Numbered from the stretch's first letter, positions 1 through 7,010 are shown. The stretch: DNA of 7,330 nt from Candidatus Intestinimonas stercorigallinarum (GCA_019115345.1 DXDV01000251.1:1-7330), one strand, 5' to 3'. Numbers and translations: made by a program. Notes: a model not told the origin generated them from the letters alone.

Positions 1-577
1 GGCAGACGCAGTCGCAGTGCCAGAATGTCATGACAAAGTCCACCCATTTCTGGTGGCCGTCTGCACGCTCCGGGCTGGAGAACAGTTCGTTCACGCCGGG
101 AAAGGTCTTGTCGGTCAGAGAAATGAGATTATTTTGCAGCGACACCGCCGTTTTCATGTAGAGGTTGTACTGGCGGCTGCACAGTTTCAGTTGTTGTCTT
201 ACAGTGTCCATGGGAGTATATTCCCGCAGATCCACCCAGTTGTCAAGGCCGTACTTAGCAATCTTCATGGCATCCGCCTTGTCGGTCTTGACCTTGCGAA
301 TGGAACCGCTTCCGCTCTGCTTGATGTACAGCGGATTTAGGACGCAGACATAGATGCCGTACTCATGCAGCGCTGCCGCAACCGGCTCATGGTAGCGGCC
401 GGTGGCCTCCATGACAACGCGAGTATCTTCTCCCAGCGCAAGGATGGCGTAAGCCATCTGCTCCAAACCGACCCCGGTGTGGAGAAATTCCTGTGGCAGC
501 AATGCTACTTCACCCATTGGCCGCAGGGCAGCCACCATGCTTTTCCCTTTGGAAACATCAATTCCAACTGCGTTCAT
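1..577 (-). CDS. IS110-family transposase (DEDD), N-terminal part, runs off window
   Basis: Translation on the minus strand from the ATG at 577-575 is open for 192 codons to the window edge. The protein begins MNAVGIDVSKGKSMVAALRP and carries the RuvC-like DEDD recombinase signature: D7 in GIDVSK, E57 in MEATGRY, and D99 and D102 in KTDKADA. This is the N-terminal DEDD_Tnp_IS110 domain. The C-terminal Transposase_20 domain with its catalytic serine should lie to the left, outside the window, so intactness cannot be judged. The start is supported by a strong ribosome binding site (AGAAGGAGGAGCG) a few bases upstream on the minus strand. The enzyme would recombine donor and target DNA under bridge-RNA guidance. 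It is transcribed away from the cas operon. No frameshift or stop is seen in the visible part. Confidence 0.93.
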   Translation of the reverse strand, partial: MNAVGIDVSKGKSMVAALRPMGEVALLPQEFLHTGVGLEQMAYAILALGEDTRVVMEATGRYHEPVAAALHEYGIYVCVLNPLYIKQSGSGSIRKVKTDKADAMKIAKYGLDNWVDLREYTPMDTVRQQLKLCSRQYNLYMKTAVSLQNNLISLTDKTFPGVNELFSSPERADGHQKWVDFVMTFWHCDCVC

Positions 578-651
578 ATCGCTCCTCCTTCTGATTGGAT
601 ATGGCCTTTCGCCCTTTCCTCATTGCCTGTTCAATCTCCTGGGTGACGCGA

Positions 652-772
652 GCGCACACGGTGGCTCTACCTGCGCAAATCGAATGCTGCGAATGAGAGA
701 GGCGGCTGACGGACTCCTTGGCGGGCGTGTTAGCCCAAGGTACACACTGTCAGGCCATTTACTCTCTCATTC
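652..772 (-). ncRNA. candidate IS110 bridge RNA region
   Basis: The non-coding DNA upstream of the IS110 transposase folds into two stem-loops. The larger has an 11-bp outer stem (691-701 with 762-772; GAATGAGAGAG against CTCTCTCATTC), a middle stem (704-710 with 749-756, one bulge; core CTGAC/GTCAG), an asymmetric internal loop (711-715 and 741-748), and an apical hairpin (716-721 with 735-740; CCTTGG/CCAAGG). The smaller pairs 652-656 plus 660-662 with 669-676. A stem-loop with internal loops followed by a second stem-loop, placed just before an IS110 transposase and read in the same direction, is the architecture described for bridge RNAs with target-binding and donor-binding loops. Ends, promoter and guide segments cannot be set from this window, since the promoter is normally formed at the circular junction. 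Confidence 0.5.
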
Positions 773-795
773 TAACAGCTTCGGCTTTGAGATGG

Positions 796-819
796 AAAAA
801 GACGCGGCTGGCTGCCGCG
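796..819 (-). terminator. possible Rho-independent terminator reading toward the IS110 element
   Basis: A perfect 6-bp GC hairpin (CGCGGC 803-808, loop of five, GCCGCG 814-819) is followed on the minus strand by TC and a run of five T (800-796). On the plus strand the hairpin is not followed by T, so it would act only leftward. It lies between the IS110 stem-loops and cas3, with no gene on its right for it to terminate, so it may be a remnant of flanking DNA or part of the element end that blocks entry of outside transcription. The T run is short, so strength is uncertain. Confidence 0.4.
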
Positions 820-855
820 CCTTCAACCGTAATTATTATTGTAGGAGGAATTTCC

Positions 856-2988
856 ATGGGAGCATATCTGGCGCATCTTGCGGAGGACGGACGGAAACAG
901 ACTGTGCTGGAGCATCTACATGGCACCGCTGCTCTGGCCAAGGAGTTTGCCCGGCCCTTCGGCGAGGAGGGGCAGGCGGAGCTGGCGGGTTTAGCCCACG
1001 ATCTGGGAAAGTACACCGCCGGCTTTCAGCGGCGGCTGGCGGGCGGTCCCAAAGTGGACCACGCCACTGCCGGAGCCTTTTTCTGTTTTCATAACCGGCA
1101 GCCCTTTGCCGCTTTCGCCGCAATGGGACACCACGGGGGACTGCCGGATGGCGGCGGAAAGGGAGACGGCCCGGACACGGGGACCTTTTGGGGCCGCATC
1201 AACAGAGCGGTACAGGGCCGTCTGGAACCCTGCGAGGCATGGCGGGCGGAGCTCTTCCTGCCCTCGCCCCCACTCCCCGCCCGCTGCTCCGCCCCTCTGG
1301 AAGGAATGTTCTTTACCCGGATGCTCTACTCCTGCCTGGTGGACGCCGACTACCTGGATACCGAAGCTTTCATGGAGGGCCGGGGCCGGGAGCCCAGCGA
1401 GACAACTGTGGAACAGCTGTGGGAGGGGCTCCGGCAGTACATATCCGGCTGGTACCCGCCCAAAGGGGAACTGAACCAACGGCGCTGCGCCATCCTGGAC
1501 CAGTGCATCCGGGAGGGAAAGGAACGTGCTCCCGGCCTTTTTACCCTCACTGTTCCCACCGGCGGAGGAAAGACGGTGGCCTCTCTGGCCTTCGCCCTGG
1601 CCCACGCCAAACGGCACGGCCTGTGCCGGGTCATCTACGTCATCCCCTATACCTCCATCATCGAACAGACCGCCCAGACCTTCCGGGACATTCTGGGACC
1701 GGAAAACGTGCTGGAACACCACTCCAGCATGCTCTATGACCTGGAGGAGGAGGCCAGGCCGGAAAACCTCCGCCTGGCCAAGGCCACGGAAAACTGGGAC
1801 GCGCCGGTGGTGGTGACCACGGCGGTGCAGTTCTTTGAATCCCTGTATGCCAGCCGTCCCTCTCAGTGCCGCAAGCTCCACAACATCGCCGGCAGCGTGG
1901 TGATCTTTGACGAGGCCCAGATGCTGCCCATCCCCTATCTCCGCCCCTGCGTCCACGCCATATCTCAGCTGGTGGCCCACTACCATGTGACTGCCGTGCT
2001 GTGCACCGCCACCCAGCCCGCTCTGGAGTCTGTTTTCCGGGAGTTTCTGCCCGGCATGCCCGCTGCGGAGCTGTGCCCGCCGGAGCTGGGGGAGGGCGCC
2101 GTGTTCCGGCGGGTCGCCTTCCGAAAGGCCGGTCTCCTCTCCTGGGGGCAATTGGCCGAAGAATTGAACGGTCGGAACCAGGCCCTGTGTGTGGTGAACA
2201 CCCGCAAAAGCGCCCGGGCGCTTTATGAACAGTTGGCCCAGGAGGGGCGCTTCCACCTGTCCACCTTGATGACCTCCGCCCACCGGCGGGCTGTGCTGGA
2301 GGAGATCCGGCATCGGCTGAAGGAGGGCCTTCCCTGCCGTGTGGTCTCCACCTCCCTCATCGAGGCGGGGGTGGATGTGGATTTTCCCGCCGTCTGGCGG
2401 GAGGAGGCCGGACTGGACTCCATCCTCCAGGCCGCCGGGCGGTGCAACCGGGAGGGCAGACGCCCTGTGGAAGAGAGTTTGGTCACCGTCTTCCGCAGCG
2501 AGGCCAAGATCCCACCCCTCTTTGCCACCGCCGTGGGGGCCGGGCGGGCCGTCCTGGAGCGGGCGGAAGATCCCGCCGCCCCGGAGGCCGTCCACGCCTA
2601 TTTTCGGGAGCTGCTGGACCTGAAAGGGAAGGAAGCCCAGGATATCCACCACATTTTGGACACCATACGGCAGGATTTTCTCCCCTTCCGCACCGTGTCG
2701 GAGCGGTTCCACCTTATTGAAAGCCCCACCCGCACCGTATATATCCCCCTTGGAGAGGGTCGCTCCCTGACGGAGCAGCTTCGGGCCGGTGAACGGAACC
2801 GAAACCTGTTCCGTGCCCTGGGACAGTACGGGGTCTCCGTCTATCCGGAGCACTTTGCCTCCTTGGAGCGGGCGGGCGATCTGGAGGTGCTGGAGGACGG
2901 CTCCGCTATTCTGTGGAATACAGCCCTCTATTCCACAGAAACCGGTCTCTCGCTGGAAGCGGACAGCGGAAAGGGATTGTTTATTTGA
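856..2988 (+). CDS. cas3: Type I-C CRISPR nuclease/helicase Cas3 (HD + SF2 helicase)
   Basis: This 710-residue protein is a full HD-helicase fusion Cas3, recruited by Cascade after R-loop formation to nick, unwind and degrade the target strand. The HD nuclease domain is N-terminal: HGT at 22-24, HD at 48-49 in LAHDLGKY, DH at 68-69, and GHHGG at 91-95. The SF2 helicase follows: Walker A PTGGGKT at 234-240, DEAQ box at 352-355, TATQ (motif III) at 384-387, SLIEAGVDVDF (motif V) at about 500-510, and QAAGRCNR (motif VI) at 525-532. All key motifs are present, so it looks active. The frame stays open 46 codons upstream, but the ATG at 856 has a strong ribosome binding site (TAGGAGGA, 842-849) and matches the usual start before the HD domain. 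It is the first gene of the operon, with cas5c 60 bases downstream. Confidence 0.95.
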   Translation: MGAYLAHLAEDGRKQTVLEHLHGTAALAKEFARPFGEEGQAELAGLAHDLGKYTAGFQRRLAGGPKVDHATAGAFFCFHNRQPFAAFAAMGHHGGLPDGGGKGDGPDTGTFWGRINRAVQGRLEPCEAWRAELFLPSPPLPARCSAPLEGMFFTRMLYSCLVDADYLDTEAFMEGRGREPSETTVEQLWEGLRQYISGWYPPKGELNQRRCAILDQCIREGKERAPGLFTLTVPTGGGKTVASLAFALAHAKRHGLCRVIYVIPYTSIIEQTAQTFRDILGPENVLEHHSSMLYDLEEEARPENLRLAKATENWDAPVVVTTAVQFFESLYASRPSQCRKLHNIAGSVVIFDEAQMLPIPYLRPCVHAISQLVAHYHVTAVLCTATQPALESVFREFLPGMPAAELCPPELGEGAVFRRVAFRKAGLLSWGQLAEELNGRNQALCVVNTRKSARALYEQLAQEGRFHLSTLMTSAHRRAVLEEIRHRLKEGLPCRVVSTSLIEAGVDVDFPAVWREEAGLDSILQAAGRCNREGRRPVEESLVTVFRSEAKIPPLFATAVGAGRAVLERAEDPAAPEAVHAYFRELLDLKGKEAQDIHHILDTIRQDFLPFRTVSERFHLIESPTRTVYIPLGEGRSLTEQLRAGERNRNLFRALGQYGVSVYPEHFASLERAGDLEVLEDGSAILWNTALYSTETGLSLEADSGKGLFI

Positions 2989-3010
2989 GGGGATAATGGT
3001 ATATTTATCC
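2977..3010 (+). promoter_or_regulatory. possible internal promoter with inverted repeat before cas5c
   Basis: The AT-rich 60-base gap between cas3 and cas5c stands out in a GC-rich operon. TTGTTT (2977-2982), a 17-base spacer and TATATT (3000-3005) resemble a weak sigma-70-type promoter. The -10-like box overlaps an inverted repeat GGATAA (2991-2996) / TTATCC (3005-3010) with an 8-base spacer, which could be a small hairpin or operator. This is a pattern match only; the gap could also be a plain spacer within one transcript. Confidence 0.3.
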
Positions 3011-3048
3011 TGTTAAATGTCGTTTTTGGCAGAGAGGAGTGAGTACCT

Positions 3049-3711
3049 GTGTCCATAAAGCTGGAGGTCTGGGGGGACTACGCCTGCTTCACCCGGCCGG
3101 AGATGAAGGTGGAGCGGGTGAGTTATGACGTGATGACCCCCTCGGCGGCCCGGGGGCTGATCGAAGCCATCTACTGGCACCCGGGACTGCGCTGGGCAGT
3201 GGATCGCATCCATGTGTGCGCCCCCATCCGCTTTACCAACCTGCGGCGCAACGAGGTCAAGTCCACCATCTCCGCCCGGACGGCCCGCACCGTCATGGAA
3301 CGTGGGCAGGGCGAACTGTATCTGTGCACCGGGGAGGACATTCAGCAGCGGGCCGCCCTGCTGCTGCGGGATGTGCGGTATGTGGTCGAGGCCCACTTTG
3401 AGATGACGGACAAGGCCGCCCTGGGAGACAACCCGGGAAAATTCCAGGACATTGTGAAGCGCCGCATCCAAAAGGGGCAGTTTTACCACCAGCCCTGCTT
3501 CGGCTGCCGGGAATTCCCCGCCCAGTTCCGGATGTGCGAACAGCTTCCCCCCTGCCCGGAGGAGTTGAAGGGGGAGCGGGACCTGGGCTGGATGCTGTAC
3601 GACATGGACTACACCGACCCGGAGGACATCCGCCCCCTGTTTTTCCGGGGGACCCTCCGAGACGGGGTGCTGGAGGTGCCCGCCCGGAACAGCGGGGAGG
3701 TGAGGGGATGA
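3049..3711 (+). CDS. cas5c: Type I-C Cascade subunit / pre-crRNA endoribonuclease Cas5c (Cas5d)
   Basis: The 220-residue protein has the Cas5 RAMP fold signature at its N-terminus (KLEVWGDYACFTRPEMKVER, residues 4-23) and the typical TPSAARGLIEAIYWHP segment (30-45). In type I-C, which lacks Cas6, Cas5 cuts the repeat at the 3' base of its hairpin and stays bound to the 11-nt 5' handle in Cascade. Y42 and the K142...H147 region (QKGQFYHQPCFGCREF) are candidates for the Tyr/Lys/His catalytic residues known from Bacillus halodurans Cas5d; an alignment would be needed to assign them. The start is GTG at 3049, chosen because AGGAG (3035-3039) lies nine bases upstream and the frame gives the conserved N-terminus. 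Its stop codon overlaps the start of cas8c (ATGA), pointing to translational coupling. The length fits the family. Confidence 0.94.
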   Translation: MSIKLEVWGDYACFTRPEMKVERVSYDVMTPSAARGLIEAIYWHPGLRWAVDRIHVCAPIRFTNLRRNEVKSTISARTARTVMERGQGELYLCTGEDIQQRAALLLRDVRYVVEAHFEMTDKAALGDNPGKFQDIVKRRIQKGQFYHQPCFGCREFPAQFRMCEQLPPCPEELKGERDLGWMLYDMDYTDPEDIRPLFFRGTLRDGVLEVPARNSGEVRG

Positions 3712-5441
3712 TCTTACAGGCCCTGACAGAGTACTACAAAACGCTGGAAGCCAGAGGAGAGATCTCCGCCCCCGGATGGGGGCAGGGCAAGATATCCTTT
3801 GCCCTGTACCTCGACAGCAACGGCAATCTGGAGCGGGTAGTCTCCGTCCAGACGGAGCAGTCCAGGGGGAAAAAGACGGTGGCAGCTCCTCAACTCATGA
3901 CGCTGCCCGCCCCGGTCAAGCGCTCCAGCGGTGTGGCGGCCAATTTCCTCTGGGACAACTCCGGCTATCTGCTGGGGGTGGACAGCAAGGGCAAACCCCA
4001 ACGTGCATTGGAGTGCTTTGCCGCCTGCAAGACGCTCCACGAGACTCTGCTGGAAGGGGTAGACAGCCCTGCCGCCCAGGCGGTGCTGTCATTCTTCCGT
4101 ACCTGGCAGCCGGAGAAGGCCGGGGAACACCCAGCACTGGCCGAACACTGGGACGAGATCATCTCCGGTGCCAATCTGGTCTTTTACACGCGGCAGGGCT
4201 ACGCCCAGGAGGACCCGGACATCCAGCAGGCCTGGAACAGCCACTACCGTGCCGGCGGGGATGGCCCTCGGGGGCTTTGCCTGGTCACCGGTGAGTCCGG
4301 GCCGGTGGAAAGCGTGCATCCCTCCATCAAAAATGTGGCAGGCGCCCAGTCCAGCGGCGCGGCCCTGGTGTCTTTCAATGCCCCGGCCTTCTGCTCTTAC
4401 GGCAAGGAGCAGAGCCTCAACGCCCCCACAGGGAAATACGCCGCTTTCGCCTACACCACCGCCCTGAACCATCTCCTCTCGGATCGGGACCACGTCTGGC
4501 GCGTGGGAGACGCCACCGTGGTCTGCTGGGCCAGGGACGGCGGCAGCGCCTATCAGAATTTCATGGGCTGGTGCTGCTTCGGGCAGGAGCCCTCCTACGA
4601 CGTGAACGACCTGCGGCAGATGGTCGGACGCCTGTGTCAGGGAGAGATGGTGACATACAGCCAGGAAAAGCTGGACCCCGATATGGACTTTTACATCCTG
4701 GGCCTCTCCCCCAACGCCGCCCGGCTGTCGGTGCGCTTTTTCCTGAGAAACACCTTCGGCGGTTTCCTGAAACATGTACAGGCCCATTATGACCGGCTGG
4801 AGATCGTCCGCCCCGCCTTCGACAAATTTGAAACGCTGCCCCTGTGGCGGCTCCTCTCCGAGACGGTGAACCAGAACTCCAGGGACAAGAGTCCCGCCCC
4901 CAATCTGGCCGGCGAGGTCCTGCGCGCCGTGCTCAGCGATACCTGTTATCCGGCAACGCTCCTGAACGGCGTGACTCTGCGCATCCGCGCGGAGCATGAA
5001 GTCAACCGTGGCCGAGCCGCCATTCTGAAGGCATACTATTCTAAACGCCAAAATCCCGATGTACCAAAGGAGGTCCTGACCGTGTCCCTCAACCCAGACA
5101 GCGCCAACATCCCCTACAACCTGGGGCGGCTCTTTTCGGTGCTGGAGGCCATCCAGTCCGACGCCAACCCCGGCATCAACACCACCATCAAGGACAAGTA
5201 CTTCAACTCGGCCTCCGCCACCCCCGCCATCGTGTTTCCCACGCTGCTGAATCTGGCTCAGAAGCACCTGAAAAAGCTGGACGGCGGCCTGCGCACCCAC
5301 TATGACAAGCAGCTCACCGCCCTGCTCTCCAAACTGGGCGAGGGATATCCCGCCCGCATGAGCCTGCCCCAGCAGGGGTCCTTCCAGCTGGGTTACTACC
5401 ACCAGACCCAGGCCCGCTATGAGAAAAAGGAGGAGAAATAA
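3708..5441 (+). CDS. cas8c: Type I-C Cascade large subunit Cas8c (Csd1)
   Basis: The 577-residue protein matches the Cas8c/Csd1 family: an N-terminus ALTEYYKTLEARGEI followed by PGWGQGKISFALYLDSNG, the LCLVTGE segment (about 190-196), and NAPTGKYAAFAYTTALNHLL (238-257). Cas8c is the large subunit of I-C Cascade, which recognises the PAM and starts target unwinding; its C-terminal helical part is also made separately as Cas11c. The frame extends 58 codons further upstream, but that stretch lies inside cas5c, and the ATG at 3708, overlapping the cas5c stop by four bases, gives the proper family N-terminus. The GGAGG-like bases at the end of cas5c can serve as its ribosome binding site. The length is normal and no frameshift is seen. 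cas7c begins one base after its stop. Confidence 0.94.
   Translation: MILQALTEYYKTLEARGEISAPGWGQGKISFALYLDSNGNLERVVSVQTEQSRGKKTVAAPQLMTLPAPVKRSSGVAANFLWDNSGYLLGVDSKGKPQRALECFAACKTLHETLLEGVDSPAAQAVLSFFRTWQPEKAGEHPALAEHWDEIISGANLVFYTRQGYAQEDPDIQQAWNSHYRAGGDGPRGLCLVTGESGPVESVHPSIKNVAGAQSSGAALVSFNAPAFCSYGKEQSLNAPTGKYAAFAYTTALNHLLSDRDHVWRVGDATVVCWARDGGSAYQNFMGWCCFGQEPSYDVNDLRQMVGRLCQGEMVTYSQEKLDPDMDFYILGLSPNAARLSVRFFLRNTFGGFLKHVQAHYDRLEIVRPAFDKFETLPLWRLLSETVNQNSRDKSPAPNLAGEVLRAVLSDTCYPATLLNGVTLRIRAEHEVNRGRAAILKAYYSKRQNPDVPKEVLTVSLNPDSANIPYNLGRLFSVLEAIQSDANPGINTTIKDKYFNSASATPAIVFPTLLNLAQKHLKKLDGGLRTHYDKQLTALLSKLGEGYPARMSLPQQGSFQLGYYHQTQARYEKKEEK
5082..5441 (+). CDS. cas11c: Internally initiated small subunit Cas11c, nested in cas8c
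   Basis: Inside cas8c a strong Shine-Dalgarno sequence (AAAGGAGGT, 5066-5074) lies eight bases before an in-frame GTG at 5082. Translation from it gives a 119-residue protein equal to the cas8c C-terminus (Cas8c residues 459-577), beginning VSLNPDSANIPYNLGRLFSV. Separate production of Cas11 from an internal start in the large-subunit gene is known for type I-C (and I-B, I-D), and Cas11c copies form the inner belly of Cascade. The start falls exactly at the beginning of the C-terminal helical domain, and length and N-terminal motif (NPD..NIPYNLGRLF) fit Cas11c. The sequence shows a good internal site; that it is used is an inference from the family. Confidence 0.78.
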   Translation: MSLNPDSANIPYNLGRLFSVLEAIQSDANPGINTTIKDKYFNSASATPAIVFPTLLNLAQKHLKKLDGGLRTHYDKQLTALLSKLGEGYPARMSLPQQGSFQLGYYHQTQARYEKKEEK

Positions 5442-5442
5442 T

Positions 5443-6339
5443 ATGTCTGAGCCCATCAAGAACCGCTACGAATTTGTCATCCTCTTCGATGTGGAGAACG
5501 GTAACCCCAACGGCGACCCCGACGCGGGCAACATGCCCCGGGTGGACCCGGAGACCGGCCTGGGCATCGTCACCGACGTGTGCCTCAAGCGGAAGATCCG
5601 CAACTATGTGGAGACCGTCAAAGAGGACAGCGCTGGTTACCGCATCTATGTGAAGGACGGCGTGCCCTTGAACCGCAGCGATCATGAGGCCTATGTGGCT
5701 TTAGAGGTAGATGAAAAGACGGTCAAAGAGAAAAAGAAGGCTGACCCCGGCCTGGACGGCAAGATCCGGGATTGGATGTGCGCCAATTTCTATGACATCC
5801 GCACCTTTGGCGCGGTGATGACCACCTTTGTCAAAGCCGCCCTCAACTGCGGCCAGGTCCGGGGCCCGGTGCAGCTGGGCTTTGCCCGCAGTGTGGAGCC
5901 GGTGGTCCCCCAGGAGGTCACCGTCACTCGGGTGGCCATCACCACCGAGGCCGACGCGGAGAAAAAGGGCACCGAGATGGGCCGCAAGTACATCGTCCCC
6001 TACGGTCTCTACCGCTGTGAGGGCTACATCTCCGCCAATCTGGCCCGCAAGAGCACCGGTTTCTCCCAGGAGGATCTGAAACTGCTTTGGAAGGCCATCC
6101 TCAATATGTTCGAGCACGACCACTCCGCCGCCCGGGGCAAAATGGCGGTGCGGGAGCTGATCGTCTTCCAGCACGACAGCGAGCTGGGCTGCGCCCCCGC
6201 CTGGAAGCTCTTTGAGGCGGTGAAGGTAGCCCGGAAGAACGCTGATGACCCCGCACCCGCCCGCTCCTATCAGGACTATGTGGTGTCGGTGGACGAGGCC
6301 GCCCTGCCCGCCGGGATCACCTGTCAGCGGATGGGGTGA
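5443..6339 (+). CDS. cas7c: Type I-C Cascade backbone subunit Cas7c (Csd2)
   Basis: The 298-residue protein is the Cas7/Csd2 backbone that polymerises along the crRNA spacer in I-C Cascade. It has the family hallmark near the N-terminus, FDVENGNPNGDPDAGN (15-30), followed by TDVCLKRKIRNYV (44-56); further family stretches are DIRTFGAVMTT (118-128) and GPVQLGFARSVEPV (141-154). The ATG at 5443 is preferred over an ATG eight codons upstream, because AAGGAGG (5427-5433) is correctly spaced before 5443 and the conserved sequence starts there. That ribosome binding site lies in the last codons of cas8c, one base separates the two genes, and high expression would suit a subunit needed in several copies. 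Its TGA overlaps the cas4 GTG start by four bases. Confidence 0.95.
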   Translation: MSEPIKNRYEFVILFDVENGNPNGDPDAGNMPRVDPETGLGIVTDVCLKRKIRNYVETVKEDSAGYRIYVKDGVPLNRSDHEAYVALEVDEKTVKEKKKADPGLDGKIRDWMCANFYDIRTFGAVMTTFVKAALNCGQVRGPVQLGFARSVEPVVPQEVTVTRVAITTEADAEKKGTEMGRKYIVPYGLYRCEGYISANLARKSTGFSQEDLKLLWKAILNMFEHDHSAARGKMAVRELIVFQHDSELGCAPAWKLFEAVKVARKNADDPAPARSYQDYVVSVDEAALPAGITCQRMG

Positions 6340-7010
6340 TCTGCCCGGAGGAGGACCTCCTCCAGCTCTCTGGATTACAGCACTTCGCTTTCTGCCGCCG
6401 CCAGTGGGCTCTTATCCAAATTGAGCAGCAGTGGCAGGAAAACCTGCGCACCGTGGAAGGGGAGCTGTTCCACCGCCGGGCCCACGATGAACAGCAGCGG
6501 GAGCTGCGGGGAAACACCCTGATCCTGCGGGGCCTGCCGGTGTTCTCACGGACCTTAGGCGTTTCGGGCAAGTGCGATGTGGTGGAATTTCACGCCGATC
6601 CGGGCGGTGTCCCGCTCCAGGGGGAGGAGGGGCTGTGGCTCCCCTTCCCAGTGGAGTACAAGCGGGGCGCGCCGAAGGCCCACGATGCCGACCGGCTCCA
6701 GCTGTGCGCCCAGGCTATGTGCCTGGAGGAGATGCTGTGCTGCGCCGTCCCGGAGGGCGCCCTCTTTTACGGCGAGACCCGGCGGCGGACGGCGATCCTT
6801 TTTACAGACGAACTGCGGGAGCAGGTGCGCGCCATGCTGGAGGAGATGCGTCAGCTCTTCCGCCGGGGTCATACGCCCAAAGTCAGGCCTTCCAAGTCCT
6901 GCAACGCCTGTTCCCTGAAGGAACTCTGCCTGCCCGCGCTGCTGGGGCGGAGATCTGCACAAGACTATCTTTGCTGTCGCTCCCCTCACGGGGAGCGTGG
7001 ATTGAAATAA
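6336..7010 (+). CDS. cas4: Cas4 Fe-S exonuclease, C-terminus fused into the CRISPR array
   Basis: The 224-residue frame is a RecB-like Cas4, which normally trims prespacers and selects PAMs together with Cas1-Cas2. Iron-sulfur ligands are visible: C20 in HFAFCRRQW, and C189, C192, C198 in CNACSLKELCLP. Nuclease residues include H46 (ELFHRR), D81 (GKCDVVEF), E107 and K109 (PVEYKRG), and the QLCAQ motif. The GTG at 6336 overlaps the cas7c stop and gives the expected N-terminus (CPEEDLLQLSGLQHFAFCRR), though its ribosome binding site is weak. The end is abnormal. Family-like sequence ends about RSAQDYL (206-212); residues 214-224 (CRSPHGERGLK) are encoded by CRISPR repeat 1, and the TAA is made from the last T of that repeat plus the first two bases of spacer 1. 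cas1 and cas2 do not follow. The core is intact, but Cas4 would have no adaptation partner here. Confidence 0.9.
   Translation: MICPEEDLLQLSGLQHFAFCRRQWALIQIEQQWQENLRTVEGELFHRRAHDEQQRELRGNTLILRGLPVFSRTLGVSGKCDVVEFHADPGGVPLQGEEGLWLPFPVEYKRGAPKAHDADRLQLCAQAMCLEEMLCCAVPEGALFYGETRRRTAILFTDELREQVRAMLEEMRQLFRRGHTPKVRPSKSCNACSLKELCLPALLGRRSAQDYLCCRSPHGERGLK

Larger units (their letters stand above)
1..772 (-). mobile_element. IS110-family insertion sequence, 5' (left-end) part
   Basis: This is the beginning of an IS110-family element on the minus strand: the first 192 codons of its transposase (577 down to 1) plus a structured non-coding stretch upstream of the gene (about 578-772). In IS110-type elements the non-coding end before the transposase encodes the bridge RNA that guides target and donor recognition. 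The rest of the transposase and the other end lie beyond the left edge. IS110 elements usually lack clear terminal inverted repeats and target duplications, so the right boundary cannot be fixed; 772 is the outer base of the large stem-loop and is only a working limit. The element sits directly upstream of cas3 and may have replaced the native upstream region of the operon. Confidence 0.8.

Noticed and set aside
17..646. Plus-strand open frames in the first 650 bases
   Set aside because: They are antisense to the IS110 transposase, which has all DEDD motifs and a good ribosome binding site.
718..855. Upstream extension of cas3 by 46 codons
   Set aside because: It would start inside the IS110 stem-loop region and lacks a suitable ribosome binding site; the ATG at 856 has a strong one and the expected N-terminus.
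991..2853. Long (620-codon) minus-strand open frame opposite cas3
   Set aside because: It is an antisense shadow of a GC-rich gene; its Gly/His/Pro-rich composition fits no family and cas3 has full motifs on the other strand.
3534..3707. Upstream extension of cas8c by 58 codons
   Set aside because: It lies wholly within cas5c in another frame, and its Gly/Pro/Arg-rich translation is unlike Csd1.
4089..5459. Long (456-codon) minus-strand open frame opposite cas8c
   Set aside because: It is an antisense shadow with no recognisable domain, opposite a well-supported Cas8c.
6942..6975. Possible leader or an extra spacer before repeat 1
   Set aside because: No repeat end precedes it, it is not AT-rich like a leader, and its translation continues recognisable Cas4 sequence (LLGRRSAQDYL).
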